Below, piece after piece: positions 1-8,616 of a stretch of DNA of 64,000 nucleotides. Both the position numbers and the translations under genes were made by a program. Source of the DNA: Chloroflexota bacterium (GTDB lineage: Bacteria > Chloroflexota > Anaerolineae > Anaerolineales > Anaerolineaceae); contig JAEKNU010000007.1 in NCBI GenBank assembly GCA_016838895.1, forward strand, positions 1 to 64,000, in the 5' to 3' direction. Below the pieces are notes generated by a model. It was not told the origin of the DNA. It did not search any database and saw nothing but the letters and a program-made list of their open reading frames with translations. How positions within the stretch are numbered: the first letter of the stretch is position 1; every line of letters begins with the position of its first letter.

Positions 1-1
1 A

Positions 2-37
2 GAAAAAGAAAAAAAACAAGCAAAAGAACAAGAATAA
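2..37 (+). CDS. C-terminal tail of an upstream gene (partial)
   Basis: The first bases read in one frame as a highly charged Lys/Glu/Gln tail of eleven residues ending in TAA at 35-37. A strong intrinsic terminator begins seven bases later, which is what one expects at the end of a gene. Nothing of the main body is visible, so no function can be given. Confidence 0.4.
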   Translation, partial: EKEKKQAKEQE

Positions 38-43
38 GGTCCC

Positions 44-78
44 ACAGCCGATTTTGACAAAAAATCGGCTGTTTTTTT
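44..78 (+). terminator. intrinsic terminator
   Basis: A perfect 12-bp stem (44-55 with 61-72) with a five-base loop is followed by a run of seven T (72-78). It ends the upstream gene and isolates the HIT gene operon. Confidence 0.9.
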
Positions 79-125
79 GTCAAAATCTTGGCATGCTATT
101 TGCAACCATATTTCGTGAAACAGCG

Positions 126-131
126 TATAAT
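126..131 (+). promoter_or_regulatory. putative -10 box for the HIT/M23 operon
   Basis: A perfect TATAAT lies about 60 bases upstream of the HIT gene, just past the preceding terminator. No good -35 box sits at 16-18 bases; TTGCAA at 100-105 is 20 bases away. The call rests on the -10 box and position. Confidence 0.35.
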
Positions 132-190
132 ATGGAAAGTACATATACGAATTAAACCATCAAAGCGATCTCGAAGGATTATCATTAATC

Positions 191-541
191 ATGGCAGAAC
201 AATGTATCTTTTGCGCTATTGTCAACAAGCTTGCCCCCGCTGCGATCGTCTACGAAGACGAGCAGGTTTTGGCGTTTAAGGATAATCAACCTATGGCTCC
301 GGTACATGTATTAATCATTCCCAAAACGCACTATCAGTCATTAAATGATATCGATGATAACCAGGTTGAAATCTTGGGGAACCTGCTGCTGCATGCAAAA
401 ACCATTGCCAAACAACTAAATCTGGCAGATAATGGTTATCGTTTGATGATCAATACCGGGAAAGATGGCGGACAAACCGTGCCACATCTGCATGTGCATT
501 TGTTGGGCGGCAAACCCCATTTACCTGTTCAGGTAGGCTGA
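191..541 (+). CDS. HIT family nucleotide-binding protein
   Basis: A 116-residue protein of typical HIT length, related to the HinT branch of nucleoside phosphoramidate hydrolases and nucleotide hydrolases, presumably cytoplasmic. The histidine triad HLHVHLLGG lies near residues 98-106. The N-terminus carries a CIFC pair as in many bacterial HIT proteins, and the conserved region around DNQPMAPVHVLIIPK is present. An AAGGA element lies 12 bases before the ATG. The stop codon overlaps the start of the next gene by one base (TGATG), so it is probably co-translated with the LysM-M23 lipoproteins. The physiological substrate cannot be told from sequence. Confidence 0.93.
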   Translation: MAEQCIFCAIVNKLAPAAIVYEDEQVLAFKDNQPMAPVHVLIIPKTHYQSLNDIDDNQVEILGNLLLHAKTIAKQLNLADNGYRLMINTGKDGGQTVPHLHVHLLGGKPHLPVQVG

Positions 542-2049
542 TGAATAAAATGCATTATCGCAAAACCATATCTTTGATACTGCTTGTCAGTATACTGACA
601 GCCTCCCTTAGCGCCTGTTCCAAAAACAAACCTGTTGAAGAACAAACCAATCAGCAAGCCTCCTCCCTGAGCACGTATTTACCACCAACCATGGTGCCTG
701 GAGCGCCAATTTACACGCCCACACCCGATGCCCCCCATCCAATTCCTGTTTTATATGAAGACGGAGATACCTACATTGTGCTGCCCAATGATACATTGGC
801 TGATATCGCCATGGAATATGACCTCAGTTTGTATACGTTAACAAAGCACAACGGCATCACCGATCGTGATTATTTGGAAGTGGGTCAAAAAATACACATT
901 CCCAAAGTGTCCAATCTGCCCCCCGGACCGGAATTAAAGATCATCCCCGATTCCGAATTGGTCAACAGTCCCTCAGCGATTATGTTCTCGGTTGAGGAAT
1001 TCCTGGCAAACCAGAATGGCTATCTAAACCATTATCAGGAAACACTGGATGGCAAATCGCTCAGTGCCGCGGAAGTTGTCAAACGTGTCAGTCTGGAAAA
1101 TTCAGTTAATCCGCGTATCTTGCTGGCCGTTTTGGAATATCAAAGCCATTGGATCACAGATCCGCAACCCGCTGCAGAAAGCATTGAATATCCGATCCTG
1201 TATAAAGACCCCCAACGCGTGGGGTTATACAGACAACTCTCCTGGGCAGCCGATCAATTAAATCGGGGGTTTTATTTATGGCAAATCAACGGGATTAACA
1301 AATGGACATTAGCCGATGGTACAGTGATCGCTGCCAATGCCTTTATCAATCCCGCTACGGCCGGTGTGCAGCACCTCATGTCAAAACTCTATGGAAATGA
1401 CGATTGGATCAAAGCCGTCGGAACGCATGGCATATTTGATACCTATATCAATTTATTTGGCTATCCTTTCCTGCAATCCATTGAACCATTAATGCCGGAC
1501 AACCTGCTGCAGCCTACCCTGCACCTGCCTTTTGAACCGGGTCAGACCTGGTATTTCACTGGCGGTCCTCACGGCGGTTGGGGAAATGGTTCCGCCTGGG
1601 CAGCCCTTGATTTTGCGCCGCCAGGGGAAGGCGACGGCTGTGTACAGTCAGATGCCTGGGTAACCGCCATGGCCAGTGGCCGTGTTGTTTACACAGGAAA
1701 CGGTCTGGTCATTCAGGATTTGGAATTTGACGGATACGAACAAATCGGCTGGACATTGGTGTACATGCATATCGAAAGCCGTGACCGTGTCATTGCCGGT
1801 ATGGATTTGCAATCCGGGGATCATATCGGCCACCCCTCATGTGAAGGTGGCGTATCCACGGGTACGCATGTGCACATTGCCAGAAAGTACAACGGCGTGT
1901 GGATCTCCGCGGATGGTTCCCTGCCATATGAAATGGATGGCTGGATCACCAAAGGCGAGGGCGACCTATACGATGGTGCATTAATTAAAGGAAATCAAAT
2001 CGTGGAAGCCTGGGATGCGAGGAAAGATGAAAACCAGATTCAAAGATAA
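541..2049 (+). CDS. LysM-M23 peptidase lipoprotein, copy 1
   Basis: Predicted cell-surface lipoprotein (signal peptide, lipobox LSAC, Cys26) of 502 residues. A Pro-rich linker is followed by a LysM module at about 77-122, a middle region of about 200 residues, and a C-terminal M23 (LytM-type) metallopeptidase domain. The zinc-ligand set is visible: His in GGPHGGWG, Asp in ALDFAPP, and the HVH pair in GTHVHIARKYNG. M23 enzymes cleave peptide cross-links in murein or act as scaffolds. The middle region contains ENSVNPRILLAVLEYQS, which recalls lysozyme-like folds (inference). It is the first of three tandem paralogues and overlaps the next gene by a few codons. Confidence 0.88.
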   Translation: MNKMHYRKTISLILLVSILTASLSACSKNKPVEEQTNQQASSLSTYLPPTMVPGAPIYTPTPDAPHPIPVLYEDGDTYIVLPNDTLADIAMEYDLSLYTLTKHNGITDRDYLEVGQKIHIPKVSNLPPGPELKIIPDSELVNSPSAIMFSVEEFLANQNGYLNHYQETLDGKSLSAAEVVKRVSLENSVNPRILLAVLEYQSHWITDPQPAAESIEYPILYKDPQRVGLYRQLSWAADQLNRGFYLWQINGINKWTLADGTVIAANAFINPATAGVQHLMSKLYGNDDWIKAVGTHGIFDTYINLFGYPFLQSIEPLMPDNLLQPTLHLPFEPGQTWYFTGGPHGGWGNGSAWAALDFAPPGEGDGCVQSDAWVTAMASGRVVYTGNGLVIQDLEFDGYEQIGWTLVYMHIESRDRVIAGMDLQSGDHIGHPSCEGGVSTGTHVHIARKYNGVWISADGSLPYEMDGWITKGEGDLYDGALIKGNQIVEAWDARKDENQIQR

Positions 2050-3682
2050 TACCTTCGCTTTCATACTTGTTTTTATGCTTTGGATGTTATCCATCCTGGC
2101 TTGTTCACGCAGCGTACAGTACAAAGAGCCGCTCAGTACAGCTTATATTCCGACCAATATATCGGTGATTGAAGAAAACAGCGAAAACAATGGTGATGGG
2201 TTAATTGGCGGCGGTGCAACCGCATTGGATGCCCCAACCTTTATCCCGCAAGAAAGTGAAGCCACATTGGAAAGTATCGAAGATATTACTGAGGTGACGG
2301 AAGAAGTTATCACCGCAATACCGCAAAGCACACCCACGGAAGAAGCCACCCCCGATCCGCAGATAACCCCTGAGGAAAAACAACCCATCATGTATTTAAC
2401 CCAGGCTGGTGATACGATCGATCTGCTATCCTTGCGTTTCGAAGTTGAACCGGATGAGATTATCGCACCCAGTGAAATACGCCGTGACGGTATGCTCATG
2501 CCGGATCAGTTATTGATCATCCCTGATGTCCTGAATCCGGATACAACCACCAGTAATCTCAAGATTATGCCGGATACCATGGTTGTTTATTCCCCCGCGA
2601 CGATGGACTTTGATATTGAGGATTACATCACGGAAGCCGGTGGCTACCTCGCCGAATACAATGAGTGGGGTAAAAATGGCTGGCGCAGCGGTGCCGATGT
2701 CATTGAGGTGCTCTCGTCAGAAAACTCGATTAATCCCATGTTATTGCTGGCTATATTGGATTCACAAAGCAACTGGGTAACATCCAACCCATCCTCTTTC
2801 CTGACCATGGATTACCCCATGGGGTATCCGGAATTTGAAGACAAAGGATTATATAAGCAAGTAAATTGGGCAATTAAGGAATTATCGATTGGTTATTATC
2901 ACTGGCGTTCCGGTGACATGACAGCCATTCGCTTTAAAGATGGAAGCCAGATCAGATTGAATCCTGAACTAAACGCCGGCACGGTTGCTGTGATGTACCT
3001 CTATGCCCAGATTCTGCCCTATGATCAATGGAAAGAGGTAATGTACAGCGATAATGGCATTATTAAAATATATGAGCGTATGTTTGGCAATCCATTTGAA
3101 AACTCAATCATGTTTGAACCAATTTTCCCTTCGAACCTCGCCCAACCCCCTCTTGAATTACCTTTCAAAGTAGGTCCATTATGGAGTTTTTCCGGTGGTC
3201 CTCACTCTGCCTGGGATGAAGGCGGTGCCAAGGCGGCATTAGATTTTGCACCATCCGCTCAGGAATCTGGTTGTGTTGATTCTCCAGAATGGGTTACCGC
3301 GGTTGCTGATGGTTTGATTATTGAATCAGGGAATGGCATCGTCAAGCTTGATCTGGATGGTGATGGACACGAACAGACCGGTTGGGTGATCCTTTATTTA
3401 CACATTGGGACGCAAGGACGTATCTCAAATGGCATGTGGGTAAAACAAGGTGACATTATTGGCCACCCATCCTGTGAAGGTGGCAGATCGACTGGTACCC
3501 ATGTACATATCGCGCGAAAATACAATGGTGAATGGATATTGGCTGACAAACAAATGCCATTTGTGATGAGCGGCTGGCAAGCCTATTCCGGGAATGCTCC
3601 CTATGAAGGAACCTTAATAAAAGGTGATACAATTGTCTCCGCCAATACAAACGGCTCCTATCCTACACGCATTTCTCGATAA
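2015..3682 (+). CDS. LysM-M23 peptidase lipoprotein, copy 2
   Basis: Second paralogue, up to 555 residues. Lipobox SILAC places the lipidated Cys at residue 30. An acidic Ser/Thr/Glu-rich spacer (about 45-120) precedes a LysM module (about 125-170), the shared middle region (SENSINPMLLLAILDSQS), and an M23 domain with GGPHSAWD, ALDFAPS and GTHVHIARKYNG, so the zinc ligands are intact. It overlaps the end of copy 1. An alternative ATG at 2027 has GAGG only four bases upstream; either start gives a complete signal peptide. Likely an envelope murein hydrolase, exact bond cleaved unknown. Confidence 0.87.
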   Translation: MRGKMKTRFKDNTFAFILVFMLWMLSILACSRSVQYKEPLSTAYIPTNISVIEENSENNGDGLIGGGATALDAPTFIPQESEATLESIEDITEVTEEVITAIPQSTPTEEATPDPQITPEEKQPIMYLTQAGDTIDLLSLRFEVEPDEIIAPSEIRRDGMLMPDQLLIIPDVLNPDTTTSNLKIMPDTMVVYSPATMDFDIEDYITEAGGYLAEYNEWGKNGWRSGADVIEVLSSENSINPMLLLAILDSQSNWVTSNPSSFLTMDYPMGYPEFEDKGLYKQVNWAIKELSIGYYHWRSGDMTAIRFKDGSQIRLNPELNAGTVAVMYLYAQILPYDQWKEVMYSDNGIIKIYERMFGNPFENSIMFEPIFPSNLAQPPLELPFKVGPLWSFSGGPHSAWDEGGAKAALDFAPSAQESGCVDSPEWVTAVADGLIIESGNGIVKLDLDGDGHEQTGWVILYLHIGTQGRISNGMWVKQGDIIGHPSCEGGRSTGTHVHIARKYNGEWILADKQMPFVMSGWQAYSGNAPYEGTLIKGDTIVSANTNGSYPTRISR

Positions 3683-3714
3683 AATGCCCCTGAAATTGGA
3701 AAAATAGTAGATCC

Positions 3715-5214
3715 ATGAAATATTCTCGAATTTTACAGGCAGGGCATATCCTGCTGATGATTGCAGTTTTGAGTGCTTGTGCCCCTCAAGTTGATAATCA
3801 ACAAAAAGAATTAGCTGAAACATCCGAAGCGGAATTAACATTGCAAGCGGAAGTTGAACTCACGCTGCAGCCCACCCGCCCTGTGTATCAGCCCGGTGAA
3901 TTGGTGGAGTATACCGTTCAAACTGGTGACACATTGGATGCATTGGCAGCACACTTCAACACCACTGTAGATGAAATTCGTAAGGAAAACAATGTTCTAC
4001 CTGAAACCACATCAACGCTGCCACCCGGGCTGCCCCTCAAAATCCCGATTTACTATCAGGCATTATGGGGAAGCTCCTATCAAATCATGCCGGATTGCCT
4101 CTTTCCGAATGGGCCAGCACAATCCGATTTTGATGTAATTCAGTTTGTTGAAGATCAACCGGGATGGTTCAAAAACTATACCGCCTACACGGGCAGTAAA
4201 ACCCGCCAGGGTGGAGAACTGATCGATTACCTGGTCACAAATTTTAGTGTCAGTCCGCGCGTATTATTGGCTATCATAGAATATCAAACAGACGCTTTAT
4301 CTACTCCGGTTCCGATCGATGAAGAAGAGAATCCCTATCCATTGGGGTTTGAAGATGATCTGCATGTTGGTTTATATAATCAACTCTTATTGGCAGCTAA
4401 CCTGCTCAATAATGGATACTACGGCTGGCGTACCGGCAATCTGGGTGAATTTGAGCTTGCCAATGGCACGTTAATCGTCCCGGATCCCTGGCAAAATGCT
4501 GCCACAATCGCGCTGCAATATTACTACGGCTTTGTGCTGGATGGAGAAGCATTCCAGATAGCCACCCACGGCCCTGGATTCGTACAAACCTATAACGACC
4601 TTTTTGGCGAAGTCTGGACAGCATGTGAAGCTCATATCCCCGGCAGTCTCAGTCAACCTGCCTTCATTCTTCCTTTCGAAGATGATAAACCCTGGGCATA
4701 TACCGGCGGTCCGCATACCGGTTGGGGACTTGGTGAACCCTTTGCCGCTATTGATTTTGCTCCACCCAATACTGAAGGGGGTTGCAAGCCTACTGATTTA
4801 TATGCTACTGCCCTGGCAGATGGTGTTATCGCACGCAAAGGGATTGCCACCGCAGCATTGGATCTGGATGGAGATGGCAATGAACAAACGGGCTGGGTCG
4901 TTTTTTATCTGCATCTTGCCACCGATTCCATTCCTCCAGTGGGTACATATCTCCAACAAGGCGATCGTATCGGATTGCCATCCTGTGAGGGCGGCCGTTC
5001 CACGGGTACACATGTGCATATTGCCAGAAAATACAATGGCGAATGGATACCTGCCGATAGTGCGCTGCCTTTCAATTTGGACGGCTGGGTTGCGATCAAT
5101 GGGAATAAAGACTATCAGGGTTTTCTAAAACGCTTTGGCACAACCATCACCGCATCCGTTTCCGGAGATGTGACCAGTCAAATTCATCGTGAGATAGAAA
5201 AAAACAGCCCGTAG
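3715..5214 (+). CDS. LysM-M23 peptidase lipoprotein, copy 3
   Basis: Third paralogue, 499 residues, lipobox VLSAC with Cys22. LysM lies at about 62-110 (VEYTVQTGDTLDALAAHFN), then the middle region (SVSPRVLLAIIEYQT), then M23 with GGPHTGWG, AIDFAPP and GTHVHIARKYNG. Unlike the other two copies, the middle region lacks the Glu that precedes the NSxNP motif, suggesting that this part has drifted. The stop codon lies inside the terminator stem at 5201-5222, so this gene ends the operon. Confidence 0.87.
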   Translation: MKYSRILQAGHILLMIAVLSACAPQVDNQQKELAETSEAELTLQAEVELTLQPTRPVYQPGELVEYTVQTGDTLDALAAHFNTTVDEIRKENNVLPETTSTLPPGLPLKIPIYYQALWGSSYQIMPDCLFPNGPAQSDFDVIQFVEDQPGWFKNYTAYTGSKTRQGGELIDYLVTNFSVSPRVLLAIIEYQTDALSTPVPIDEEENPYPLGFEDDLHVGLYNQLLLAANLLNNGYYGWRTGNLGEFELANGTLIVPDPWQNAATIALQYYYGFVLDGEAFQIATHGPGFVQTYNDLFGEVWTACEAHIPGSLSQPAFILPFEDDKPWAYTGGPHTGWGLGEPFAAIDFAPPNTEGGCKPTDLYATALADGVIARKGIATAALDLDGDGNEQTGWVVFYLHLATDSIPPVGTYLQQGDRIGLPSCEGGRSTGTHVHIARKYNGEWIPADSALPFNLDGWVAINGNKDYQGFLKRFGTTITASVSGDVTSQIHREIEKNSP

Positions 5215-5226
5215 GCTGTTTTTTTA
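5201..5226. terminator. bidirectional intrinsic terminator
   Basis: A 9-bp stem (5201-5209 with 5214-5222, loop CGTA) has T-rich sequence on the plus side and an A-run that becomes T on the minus side. It sits between the convergent M23 and OsmC genes and can serve both. Confidence 0.85.
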
Positions 5227-5227
5227 T

Positions 5228-5644
5228 TTATTCTTCCAGAATGGTAATGCGCATCGTCAGCGTTGCGATTTTGGATAACATCGCTTGTGCCGGACAATAC
5301 TTTTCAGCCGATAGCTGAACTGCTCGCTCAACGGCTACCCGATCAATATTCTTTCCGCCCACAATATATTCAACCTCAATTGCAGTGAAAACTTTCGGAT
5401 GCTCATTGGCTCGATCAGCATGGATTTTGACATCAAAATAAGTTACTTCCTGTTTCTTTTTACTCAGGATTGAGATCACATCCATACCGGTACAGCCACC
5501 CAGTCCAATTAGGAACAATTCCATAGGACGAGCGCCATCATCATCGCCACCCACTTGCGCTGAAGTACCCAGGGGAATCGTAAATCCGCTATCGCTCTTT
5601 CCGGAAAAACTCATCCGTTCTTTCCAACTGACTGTTGCATCCAT
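5228..5644 (-). CDS. OsmC/Ohr family protein
   Basis: A 138-residue OsmC-fold protein. The two conserved cysteines expected of thiol-dependent OsmC/Ohr peroxidases are present, in GLGGCTGMD and EKYCPAQAM. These proteins reduce organic hydroperoxides in the cytoplasm. The ATG at 5644 is chosen because AGGAG stands eight bases upstream; a TTG further out is not needed. It is the last gene of the minus-strand operon, 29 bases after the disulfide oxidoreductase gene and before a shared terminator. The company of two CxxC redox domains and a zinc anti-sigma factor fits an oxidative stress role. Confidence 0.88.
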   Translation of the reverse strand: MDATVSWKERMSFSGKSDSGFTIPLGTSAQVGGDDDGARPMELFLIGLGGCTGMDVISILSKKKQEVTYFDVKIHADRANEHPKVFTAIEVEYIVGGKNIDRVAVERAVQLSAEKYCPAQAMLSKIATLTMRITILEE

Positions 5645-5673
5645 TGCTTTCTCCTGTACCAAAGTGTGTCTGT

Positions 5674-6336
5674 TTACTTAATTTTGCGAATATGTTCCAT
5701 TAACATGCCTTCCGGGGCAGCCCCTACCAATTCTCCGGCACCTTCATTAATAATCGTGTGCGGCACACCGCTTACGCCATACTGCATGGATAAAGCAGGG
5801 AACTCAGTCGCTTCGACCATCTCCGCGGTAATGCGCGGACTTTGTAATGCCATCTGATGGGCAAGGATCACTGCCGGCGGGCAATATGGGCAGGTCGGTG
5901 TAACAAATACCTGCAAGCGAATGTCTTTGTCAAGATTCTCTAATTCCTTCTTGGTTTCATCATTCAATCCGGATTCACCACTTGCAACCAGTATCAGTGT
6001 ATGAATCAAGGAACTAAATTCATGACCGGCTGGAATACCTGCATAGCGAATGCCATAATCAATAACCTGATCCCCATCTTTGCGGGCAATAACTGTCATG
6101 GGTGTTTTTTCCACATGATATTCTTTTGCCAAATCAACATCTTCGCCTACATCTAATGTGCGAAATTCAATTTTATCCGATAGGTTTGATACTTCTTCAA
6201 TTAATTGCTGTGCATCATTACAGTATTCACAATTTTCTTCTTTCGTACCAAAGAAATAAACTGCAATCTCTGATTCCATTGTAGAAAGCATATCAGAAAC
6301 TTGTTCTTTAATATCATCGTTTAATAAGGGTGCCAT
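5674..6336 (-). CDS. protein disulfide oxidoreductase (two thioredoxin folds)
   Basis: A 220-residue glutaredoxin-like protein built of two thioredoxin-fold units, each with a redox motif: CEYC in the N-terminal half and CPYC in the C-terminal half, with the cis-Pro regions EKTPMTV and SGVPHTI following each. This is the arrangement of the PDO family known from thermophilic archaea and several deep-branching bacteria, where it makes, breaks or shuffles cytoplasmic disulfides. The ATG at 6336 has GGAGG five bases upstream. It lies between a small zinc ribbon gene and the OsmC gene in one operon. Confidence 0.9.
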   Translation of the reverse strand: MAPLLNDDIKEQVSDMLSTMESEIAVYFFGTKEENCEYCNDAQQLIEEVSNLSDKIEFRTLDVGEDVDLAKEYHVEKTPMTVIARKDGDQVIDYGIRYAGIPAGHEFSSLIHTLILVASGESGLNDETKKELENLDKDIRLQVFVTPTCPYCPPAVILAHQMALQSPRITAEMVEATEFPALSMQYGVSGVPHTIINEGAGELVGAAPEGMLMEHIRKIK

Positions 6337-6397
6337 TTGTACCTCCAAAAAATAAGTGCATTATTTTGTTGCTCTCACGGAGCATAATGGAGAATCA

Positions 6398-6595
6398 TCA
6401 AGTAAAACATCCGCCTTCAATTTGACCGCAATTTGGACATACCAGATTCAACATGCCGTTATAGTCGATGCGTTCATGCTGGCAGCGCGGACAAATATCT
6501 CCGGCTTGAATTTTGCTTCTCGACGAACTTGCTACAGCTGGATTGGATTCAAAATGCCAATCATGTTTTTTTGACTGCTGCTTCTTTTCATCCAT
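6398..6595 (-). CDS. small zinc ribbon protein
   Basis: A 65-residue protein with a charged N-terminal half and a CPRC...CPNC zinc ribbon in the C-terminal half; a further Cys lies three residues from the end. GGAG is placed seven bases before the ATG. No enzymatic motif is visible. Its place between the anti-sigma factor and the disulfide oxidoreductase suggests a redox or regulatory partner, but the function is unknown. Confidence 0.75.
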   Translation of the reverse strand: MDEKKQQSKKHDWHFESNPAVASSSRSKIQAGDICPRCQHERIDYNGMLNLVCPNCGQIEGGCFT

Positions 6596-6653
6596 CAGAA
6601 TTCTCCATTCTAATTCACTCTATTGGATGCAGGTATCGCTATTCGGTTACATT

Positions 6654-6896
6654 TTAATCTAGGAATTCTTCAAGGTTTAAGGATAAGAACAGATTTTTAC
6701 GGGTTTCTTCAGGGATTTGTATATGCGTATCATTCTGATACAGCTCAACGGTTTTTTTCAGTGTATTTACCACGATCTGGCAATTGTTACACTCACCCAT
6801 ATGGTCTTCCAACACTTTACAAATTTTTTCATTTAAAGTGCCATCCACATAATCATTCAAATAGGTTATAAATTCACAGCATTGATTATTTTTCAT
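6654..6896 (-). CDS. zinc-binding anti-sigma factor (ZAS/HC2 type)
   Basis: An 80-residue cytoplasmic protein with the H-x3-C-x2-C motif of zinc anti-sigma factors (DHMGECNNC) and an upstream Cys pair near the N-terminus. In RsrA-like relatives the zinc thiolates sense disulfide stress and release the partner sigma factor. No membrane segment is present, so it acts in the cytoplasm. It starts 14 bases after the ECF sigma gene, the usual sigma/anti-sigma order. Redox sensing is inferred from motif and neighbours. Confidence 0.88.
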   Translation of the reverse strand: MKNNQCCEFITYLNDYVDGTLNEKICKVLEDHMGECNNCQIVVNTLKKTVELYQNDTHIQIPEETRKNLFLSLNLEEFLD

Positions 6897-6910
6897 TTCA
6901 CACCAACCAC

Positions 6911-7507
6911 TCAGGAGACACGTTCTGCAAAATACGAAGATAGTTCTTCGCGTAATTGCATTCGCGCTCGAAATAATCTGGTCTTAATATTACTTTCATT
7001 TGTATGTAATACATCCGCTGCCTCTTTTGTTGATAATCCGGCGACATCCCGTAATAAAAACACCGTTCTATTTAATGAAGAGAGCGTCTTTATCGCTACA
7101 TCCAGATGACTGCCAGTTTCATCTGACAATAATTCATGCTCAGGTAAGCAGCACCAATCCACGATTTCAACCGGTTGAGGAAGATTTTCATTCTCCTCTT
7201 CTTTCTCTTCGCCAATTGGAACAAATAAAGGTTGTTTCTTACGTAAGATCATCAATGCTTCATTGACGGCAATACGAAATAACCATGTAGAAAGGCTTGA
7301 TTTTCCTTCAAACTTTTTGATCGAACGAAAGGCCTTGATATAAGTCTCTTGTAATACATCTTCGGCATCTTGTTCGTTACCAAGCATTTTTAGGGATAGC
7401 CGATAAATATTTTCCGAAGTCATGTCTACCAGTTCGGCAAAACTTTCCCGTTTTCCGTTTTTCAATTGTTCCAATAATTCTGCTTCGTTTTCTACTGCAT
7501 TACTCAT
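6911..7507 (-). CDS. ECF sigma-70 factor
   Basis: A 198-residue extracytoplasmic-function sigma factor. Region 2 spans about 22-92 (core-binding helix with DAEDVLQETYIKAF and STWLFRIAVN) and region 4 about 133-190 (KEAADVLHTNESNIKTRLFRAR helix-turn-helix). Regions 1 and 3 are absent, as is typical. An acidic linker (about 108-118) joins the two. It is followed by a zinc anti-sigma gene and then redox proteins, so it likely controls a thiol-stress regulon. The Shine-Dalgarno sequence is weak, so it may depend on translation of tsaD, which ends 38 bases upstream. Confidence 0.93.
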   Translation of the reverse strand: MSNAVENEAELLEQLKNGKRESFAELVDMTSENIYRLSLKMLGNEQDAEDVLQETYIKAFRSIKKFEGKSSLSTWLFRIAVNEALMILRKKQPLFVPIGEEKEEENENLPQPVEIVDWCCLPEHELLSDETGSHLDVAIKTLSSLNRTVFLLRDVAGLSTKEAADVLHTNESNIKTRLFRARMQLREELSSYFAERVS

Positions 7508-7545
7508 TTAGATGCTCATTCATTGGTTTGGGTTACAATTTTTTC

Positions 7546-8601
7546 TTATAATCGCGAAATTGGCCAGGTCGGTAAAACGTCCATATCCATTGAATCAATC
7601 TGTCCGCTTAAAAAGCGATAATAACCTGCCGCCGCAATCATAACAGCATTATCCGTACAATATTTCAATGGTGGAATATGCACTGTAAATTTATTTTGAT
7701 TCAAAATGGCATCTCGTAATGCTTTATTGGCCGAAACACCACCAGCAACAATGATTTGCTTTACTTGATACTCATCAGCAGCCTGCAACGTTTTGCGGAC
7801 CAATACATCCACCACGGATGCCTGAAAGCTGGCTGCCAGATCTTCCACAGGCAATTCTTTCTGGGTCTTCTCCAAATCACGAACCTTACGCAATACTGCT
7901 GTTTTTACGCCGCTGAATGAAAAATTCCAGGTACCTTCCATTCTGGATCGCGGAAAGGCAAAAGCCACAGGATCGCCATTTTGAGATGCTTTTTGCACTG
8001 AAGGGCCGCCCGGATACGGCAAACTTAGTAAGCGGGCAACTTTGTCAAAAGCTTCTCCGGCAGCATCATCCATTGTGCCGCCTAATCGCTCATAGACTAG
8101 ATGGTCTTTTACCAAGATTAATTCACTGTGTCCACCGGATACCAACAAGGCAATCAAAGGAAATTGCGGTTCATCTGTGATTACTTTTGGATCGTCCAAT
8201 ACCCATGATGAATAAATATGGCCTTCCATATGATTGATGCCAATTAATGGCTTCCCTGATGCAATGGCTAGTCCTTTCGCTGCATTCATACCCACAACTA
8301 ATGAACCGGCCAGCCCGGGACCGCGCGTAACTGCAATAGCATCCACATCTTTCACGCTCATATGCGCTTCCTGCAATGCCTTGCTGATGACCTGATGAAT
8401 GGTACGGATATGCTGCCGTGAGGCTACTTCAGGGAAAACTCCACCAAATTGTTTATGTAATTCAATCTGAGAGTTCACCACGCTGGAAATCAGCCAGCGA
8501 CCATTTTCAATTACCGCGGCTGCAGTTTCATCACAGGAGGATTCAATACCCAGAATGCGAATCTTTTCAATATTTTCTTTGTTAGATTTCTTTTTTGCCA
8601 T
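7546..8601 (-). CDS. tsaD: tRNA N6-adenosine threonylcarbamoyltransferase TsaD
   Basis: A 351-residue Kae1/Gcp/TsaD protein. It transfers threonylcarbamoyl from TC-AMP to A37 of ANN-decoding tRNAs. The ASKHA nucleotide-binding start GIESSCDETAAAV, the metal-binding HMEGH motif, the VSGGHSELILV segment and the C-terminal CTDNAVMIAAAG are all present, so it looks active. It sits in the minus-strand operon between the M24 peptidase and the ECF sigma factor. The partner enzyme TsaC is encoded at 59861-60475; TsaB and TsaE are not in the window. Confidence 0.97.
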   Translation of the reverse strand: MAKKKSNKENIEKIRILGIESSCDETAAAVIENGRWLISSVVNSQIELHKQFGGVFPEVASRQHIRTIHQVISKALQEAHMSVKDVDAIAVTRGPGLAGSLVVGMNAAKGLAIASGKPLIGINHMEGHIYSSWVLDDPKVITDEPQFPLIALLVSGGHSELILVKDHLVYERLGGTMDDAAGEAFDKVARLLSLPYPGGPSVQKASQNGDPVAFAFPRSRMEGTWNFSFSGVKTAVLRKVRDLEKTQKELPVEDLAASFQASVVDVLVRKTLQAADEYQVKQIIVAGGVSANKALRDAILNQNKFTVHIPPLKYCTDNAVMIAAAGYYRFLSGQIDSMDMDVLPTWPISRL

Positions 8602-8616
8602 AACTAATTTCCAAAT

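Noticed and set aside
88-279. Open frame overlapping the HIT gene start
   Set aside because: Low-complexity basic translation in another frame than the well-conserved HIT protein, with no ribosome site.
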